64,000 nucleotides of DNA from Zopfochytrium polystomum (Eukaryota; Chytridiomycota; Chytridiomycetes; Chytridiales; Chytridiaceae): contig JAIVFJ010000055.1 in NCBI GenBank assembly GCA_025765615.1, positions 1 to 64,000 of the forward strand, in the 5' to 3' direction. A model generated the notes under the pieces. It did not search any database and was not told the origin of the DNA. It worked only from the letters and a program-made list of their open reading frames with translations. Positions 60,440-64,000 of this stretch are shown here, one piece after another (position 1 is the first letter of the stretch; every line of letters starts with the position of its first letter). A program made the position numbers and the translations under genes.

Positions 60440-60998
60440 TTAGGGTGTGGAGTTATATTGTTTGAAAATGAGGGGGTTACAACTCACGAGGGGGCACAGG
60501 CCGTACGTTTGTCCGCACTGTCCCGTTGTGGTTACGAACGTCGGGACGGGAGTCGACGACGTCGACGTGGTGGTAGTGGCTGCCGACGACGATGAGGACG
60601 ACGACGAGGACGACGACGCCGACGACGACGACGACGTAGCGCTGGATGACGTAGCGCTGGACGCCGTCGACCCGGATGATGAAGATGATGAAGATGATGA
60701 GGATGAGGCGGTGCTGGTGGTGGTGGTGGTGGTGGGCGTGGTGGTCGTGGTCGGCGACGACGACGATGAGGGTGTGGTTGTTGTGGTGCCTGTGGTGGTG
60801 GTGGTGGTGCCTCCCGACGACGAACCAGAGGACGGAGAAGAAGACACGCCGCCTCCACCGCTCGACGACGACGAAGTCGCCGTGCCTCCGTTGGCGCTCG
60901 ATGATGACGACGACGACGACGACGTCGTCGTACCCGCCCCGCTCGACGAGTTTGAAGACGACGACGACGACGACGACGACAACGACGACGACGACGAC

Positions 60999-61052
<54 letters not shown>

Positions 61053-61067
61053 AACGACGACGACGAC

Positions 61068-61099
<32 letters not shown>

Positions 61100-61654
61100 C
61101 GAGGACGACGACGAGGACGACGACGAGGACGACGACGAGGACGACGACGAGGACGACGACGAGGACGACGAACTACTCGTCGTGGTCGTCGCGGTCCCGC
61201 ACAGTCCGTACTTTGGCTGACACCCGTCGCCGCAGTAGGCGGCGGACGTTCCGCAGTAACCGTAGATGGAGCAGCAGAATCCCGGGTAGCAGAGGCCGTC
61301 GGTGATGCCGCATTTGCCGTTGACGCCGTAGGAGGGGGTTGCGGAGCTCGTCGTTGCCGGGGCGGGGGCTGGGGCGGGGGCGGCGAGAGCGGCGGTGGCG
61401 GGGTGGTGTGATGATGATGAGGAGAGGGGAGGGGATGCGAGGAGGAGGAGGACGAGTAGGAAGGAGACGAGGACGACGGTGGCGGGCGGCAGTCGCATTC
61501 GCATTCGCGGCAGGCGTAGCCAGGACGATGACGATGACGACGACGACGATGATGCCGACGATGATGAGGCGGAAAGCAGCAGCGGCAACGCGGCGCCCTT
61601 TGGGGGTGAGGGCGAGTGCGAGGGCGAAGGCGAGGGCGAGGGCGTCGTTGGCAT
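59545..61654 (-). CDS. Chitin/polysaccharide deacetylase with two CBM18 modules
   Basis: Exon 1 60488-61654, exon 2 59545-60354, intron GTGAGT...CAG with a GT tract; about 658 residues. A Ser/Pro-rich start and a hydrophobic anchor (V-V-L-V-S-F-L-L-V-L-L-L-L) are followed by a hevein-type chitin-binding module (C-Y-P-G-F-C-C-S-I-Y-G-Y-C-G, Y-C-G-D-G-C). Then comes a linker of about 200 residues, nearly all Ser with some Thr, and a second module cut by the intron (C-G-Q-T-Y-G-L-C-P / G-L-C-C-S-Q-W-G-W-C-G). The catalytic NodB domain has T-F-D-D-G-P (metal Asp), H-T-W-S-H-P and R-P-P-F-G-S-Y. It removes acetyl groups from chitin at the wall, giving chitosan. The linker is a TCG-rich tandem expansion (about 60900-61170). 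Confidence 0.88.
60900..61170 (-). repeat. TCG trinucleotide expansion coding poly-Ser
   Basis: Plus-strand (GAC)n with occasional AAC/GAG, read as TCG (Ser) in the deacetylase. It gives an uninterrupted open frame of Asp or Thr in the other frames, which explains the long spurious ORFs here. Confidence 0.8.
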
Positions 61655-63012
61655 TGTTATGCCAGCGATGAGAAGAGAGAGTGTGAAAAAGTGTGCGAGT
61701 GTGTGTCGGTGTGACAGTCTGTGTGTGTGTGTGTGTGCGTCGCGTCGGGGGGACAAAGAGAGATTGCGAAATATAACATGAAACAAAGAGAGAGACACAA
61801 AAAAAAAAAAAAAAAAAAAAGAAATCGAATGATAGAAAAAAAAGGGCAAAATAAGCAAGCACTCACACACGTGACCCAGCTCCGAAGCGCCAAGAAAAAA
61901 AAAAAGAAAGAGTGGCGCAATCACCAAAAAAGGGAAGTAAGTGGGGGGGGCACCAAGCAAGCAGCCACTCCACCACCAAGCCACCCTCCCTCCCAACCAA
62001 CCCCAGCAACAATCCGCACATTGAATTTGACTTTTTTTTTTTGTCTTACTCCGGGGCGTGAGGGCGGGCAAACTGAAACTGAACCACGAACGACCTGCAA
62101 CTTGACTTTCTTTTAATTTAATTTTTTTTTTTTTGTGTGTGTGTGGTGCGAGGTTGAGGCGAAAAGATGCGCCTGACGCATACAGAAAGACTGGGGGGGA
62201 AACCAACCAACCAACCAGCCAACCAACCAACCAAGAGAAGGGGTCAAGCACAGCAAACTTCATGAGGTGAACAGCAGCATCCTGCAAGGACACATCACGA
62301 AGCCTGCCCTAGACAGTGGGGTCAGCCTGGCAAAGGGGAAACAGCTTCACAAACGCAAGACTGGCGAGACCTTGAAGGAATGAAGAGGGAATCAGTGCTC
62401 TCTGACAATTTGCGCATGTGTGCTGCACCTCACCAGGAGCGCAAAACTCGTCAATTGGAGCCTCTTGCCACTCAGGCCATTCGATGACCATAATAGCTCT
62501 TTGACAATGTGAACAGATTTTCCTGCCACTGGTGAAACTTGCATCTCACATGGCAAGGCCTTTTCCGGGCGTTCCAGAATCATTTACGGAGATCCCTCTC
62601 CATCATGGGCTCCTCGCCCTCATCAACAATGGAACCGAAAGGAGCCATTCCTTCCGGTTCAACCCCTCCATCGTCAAGAGGCTCATCCTCTAAAGCCTGG
62701 AGAAAAACGAAAACTTCCCTTGTTCCAATTTTTTTTCTTCAGGTGGCTCCCGCCCTCGGGCTGCCGCCCCAGAGACAGAGAGAGAAGCCCAGCACCTCCT
62801 TGGGTGGAAGTCCAGAGAGATAAAGACAGAACGCAGTGCGCAGTTTTAGAAGGCGGACCAACGAGGAGCCGAATTGATCGCTATTTTTTTTTTCTTTCTC
62901 TTTTTTCTTCAAAAGAACAGAGAAGCTTGGAGAGAAAGAGAGAGAGTGAGTGAGTGAGTGCTAGCCGGATAGACAGACAGACTGATTAACGGAAGCGCGC
63001 TGCGCCATTTCT
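61655..63012. promoter_or_regulatory. Intergenic upstream of the deacetylase, no gene called
   Basis: Contains a (GT)n tract near 61720-61740, A-runs (61800-61820), T-runs near 62031 and 62125, and a (CCAA)n-type stretch at 62201-62233. Small open frames near 62309-62823 have no family features. Confidence 0.45.
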
Positions 63013-64000
63013 GTGCGCTCGCACTCGCCATTTCCTTGCTCGCTATTTAACCCCAACCCTCACCTCCTTAGCCAAAATCCTCAACAAAATTATTGCGAGT
63101 TGGAGGTACACCGCCACCAGTCACTCCGTGCGACGCCCTCGCGTTCGTGGCCTCCCCAAGGCCATCGCGGCTACCACGCCACCGCCGCCGCCACTGCAGT
63201 CGCTGTCGTCGCCATAGTCGTGACGGTTGCCGCTGCTGATCCCTTCGCGGTCGGGGCCTTCGCGCTTGGCTTCCTCATCGCATTCGCCTTCTCGCCTGCT
63301 GCCTCTTTGTATCCAGCGGATGAGTACTTGCGACGCGTTCGCGAGAGGTAAACCTCCAATATTTCAAATTCGAAGAGAAATTGTGTGACCTGCGGAAAGA
63401 GTAACACATTCTATTCTTATTTGTAGTGCACAGAGATTTGAAACCTTTGACGACATCCGACAAGATGTCGACATTCACTTTCGTTATGGCGAAGAAGAGC
63501 GGACGTCTACCCTGCCGTATTTCGTCCAACGCGACGGCAGCAACAATACTGCGGTGCGCTACATCGAGTGGACTTCGGTGATCAACGCATTTCAGCTGCG
63601 CCCTCAGCTCTTTTCATCCGACATCTACCCAAACGCACACCTTATTCCCGACGTCCAGCGAGACCTTCATCCGTACGAAAATAGCGCGCTCCACAAGGGC
63701 ACCCCCAACGCCCGCTTCCACCTTCCGCAGTGCGTACCGCGCGAGACTCGCGCTCTGCGGCTCGAGCTGGCGGATCCTGACTTCAACGCCCAAGAGCTGG
63801 CGCTGGCGGCCCTGAACGCTCACCACCTGCCCGCAGACATTCCACACGCGCTGCCTAGGCCTTGTCGTCACGAGCGACGACGTACGAATCGCGTCCTACA
63901 TGAGCTACGCCGCGTACGAGGACGACCCGGCCGCGTTCCTCGCGCGCAAGGCGGCGGCGTGGCCGCACGCCAACGCCAAGCTGGGGACGGTGCGGTGCGG
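63013..64000 (+). CDS. Membrane protein of unknown family, runs off the right edge
   Basis: Exon 1 63013-63347, intron 63348-63426 (GTAAAC...TTGTAG), exon 2 from 63427 to beyond the window. Exon 1 encodes a long hydrophobic Ala/Val/Phe stretch (V-V-A-I-V-V-T-V-A-A-A-D-P-F-A-V-G-A-F-A), probably two membrane helices. The junction restores Y-L-R-R-V-R-E-S-A-Q-R-F. Exon 2 has D-V-D-I-H-F-R-Y-G-E-E-E-R, L-P-Y-F-V-Q-R-D-G-S and R-Y-I-E-W-T-S-V-I-N-A-F-Q-L. Near 63850 coding seems to move to another frame (T-S-D-D-V-R-I-A-S-Y-M-S-Y-A-A-Y-E), which may be a base error. The start codon is the first Met in frame and is uncertain. Confidence 0.5.

Noticed and set aside
60447..61305. Long plus-strand ORFs of poly-Asp and poly-Thr
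   Set aside because: Other-frame shadows of the TCG expansion in the deacetylase gene.
60440..62293. 617-codon minus-strand frame covering the deacetylase 5' region
   Set aside because: It is the deacetylase exon 1 frame read through the 5' untranslated region and through the intron; the supported start is 61654.

Overview
The window looks like nuclear DNA of an early-diverging, probably zoosporic (chytrid-like) fungus that carries a long AT-rich block of endogenous viral DNA. The evidence for a fungus is a two-exon chitin deacetylase with chitin-binding modules, a GT71-type mannosyltransferase, an RNF10/Mag2 RING E3 gene with seven exons and GT-AG introns, a tRNA-Ala gene, and a chromovirus of Tf1/sushi type. 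This assignment is an inference; no ribosomal or mitochondrial marker is present.

Positions 1 to about 30,700 are AT-rich, intron-less and full of genes typical of large DNA viruses and their mobile parasites. They include a KOW-domain protein followed by decayed acidic/basic pieces and a NADAR-like fragment at the left edge; a TVpol-plus-SF3-helicase replicase; a second, different replicase (PrimPol plus D5-type SF3 helicase); an orphan duplicate of the helicase's D5_N region; three copies of an ~85-residue protein; a Lys/Arg/Ser-repeat basic protein; a family of F-box-like proteins; a particle-fibre-like protein with 'W-S-P-E-L-G' repeats; and a PD-(D/E)XK-type nuclease. Most longer ORFs carry frameshifts, so the block appears to be a decaying insertion. 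Non-coding structure is rich: shared promoter boxes, duplicated hairpin modules like mimivirus 3'-end hairpins, an iteron-like GTCGATAAAA array, and a perfect 51-bp inverted repeat at the right border.

Four copies of one chromovirus (Ty3/gypsy with chromodomain) lie on the minus strand: A (9200-12383), B (12539-18496), C (19615-24877) and D (33556-35390, truncated). C has intact gag and a 1239-codon pol. A and B are non-autonomous: both lost the same two in-frame segments (RT/RNase H and integrase core) yet kept an open gag-protease-chromodomain frame, and each has LTRs that look identical plus a 5-bp target duplication, so they inserted recently. B is itself split by a 5'-truncated, poly(A)-tailed LINE with a 16-bp target duplication. 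The element shows three readable mechanisms: an 11-nt self-priming site, a CCCAAAC -1 frameshift signal with a downstream hairpin, and arrays of perfect heat-shock elements in U3. A, B and C all sit inside viral DNA.

From about 35.4 kb to the end the sequence is GC-rich host DNA with many microsatellites. Genes recognised are an Ala-rich hypothetical gene, a short acidic hypothetical gene, a secreted ADP-ribosyltransferase-like protein with a histone-H1-like tail, a 7-TM protein, RNF10/MAG2, a GT71 mannosyltransferase, a chitin deacetylase with a very long poly-Ser linker, and a membrane protein running off the right edge. Several host genes contain one-base frame changes, two at CCCC tracts, which could be sequence errors; intactness calls should allow for this.
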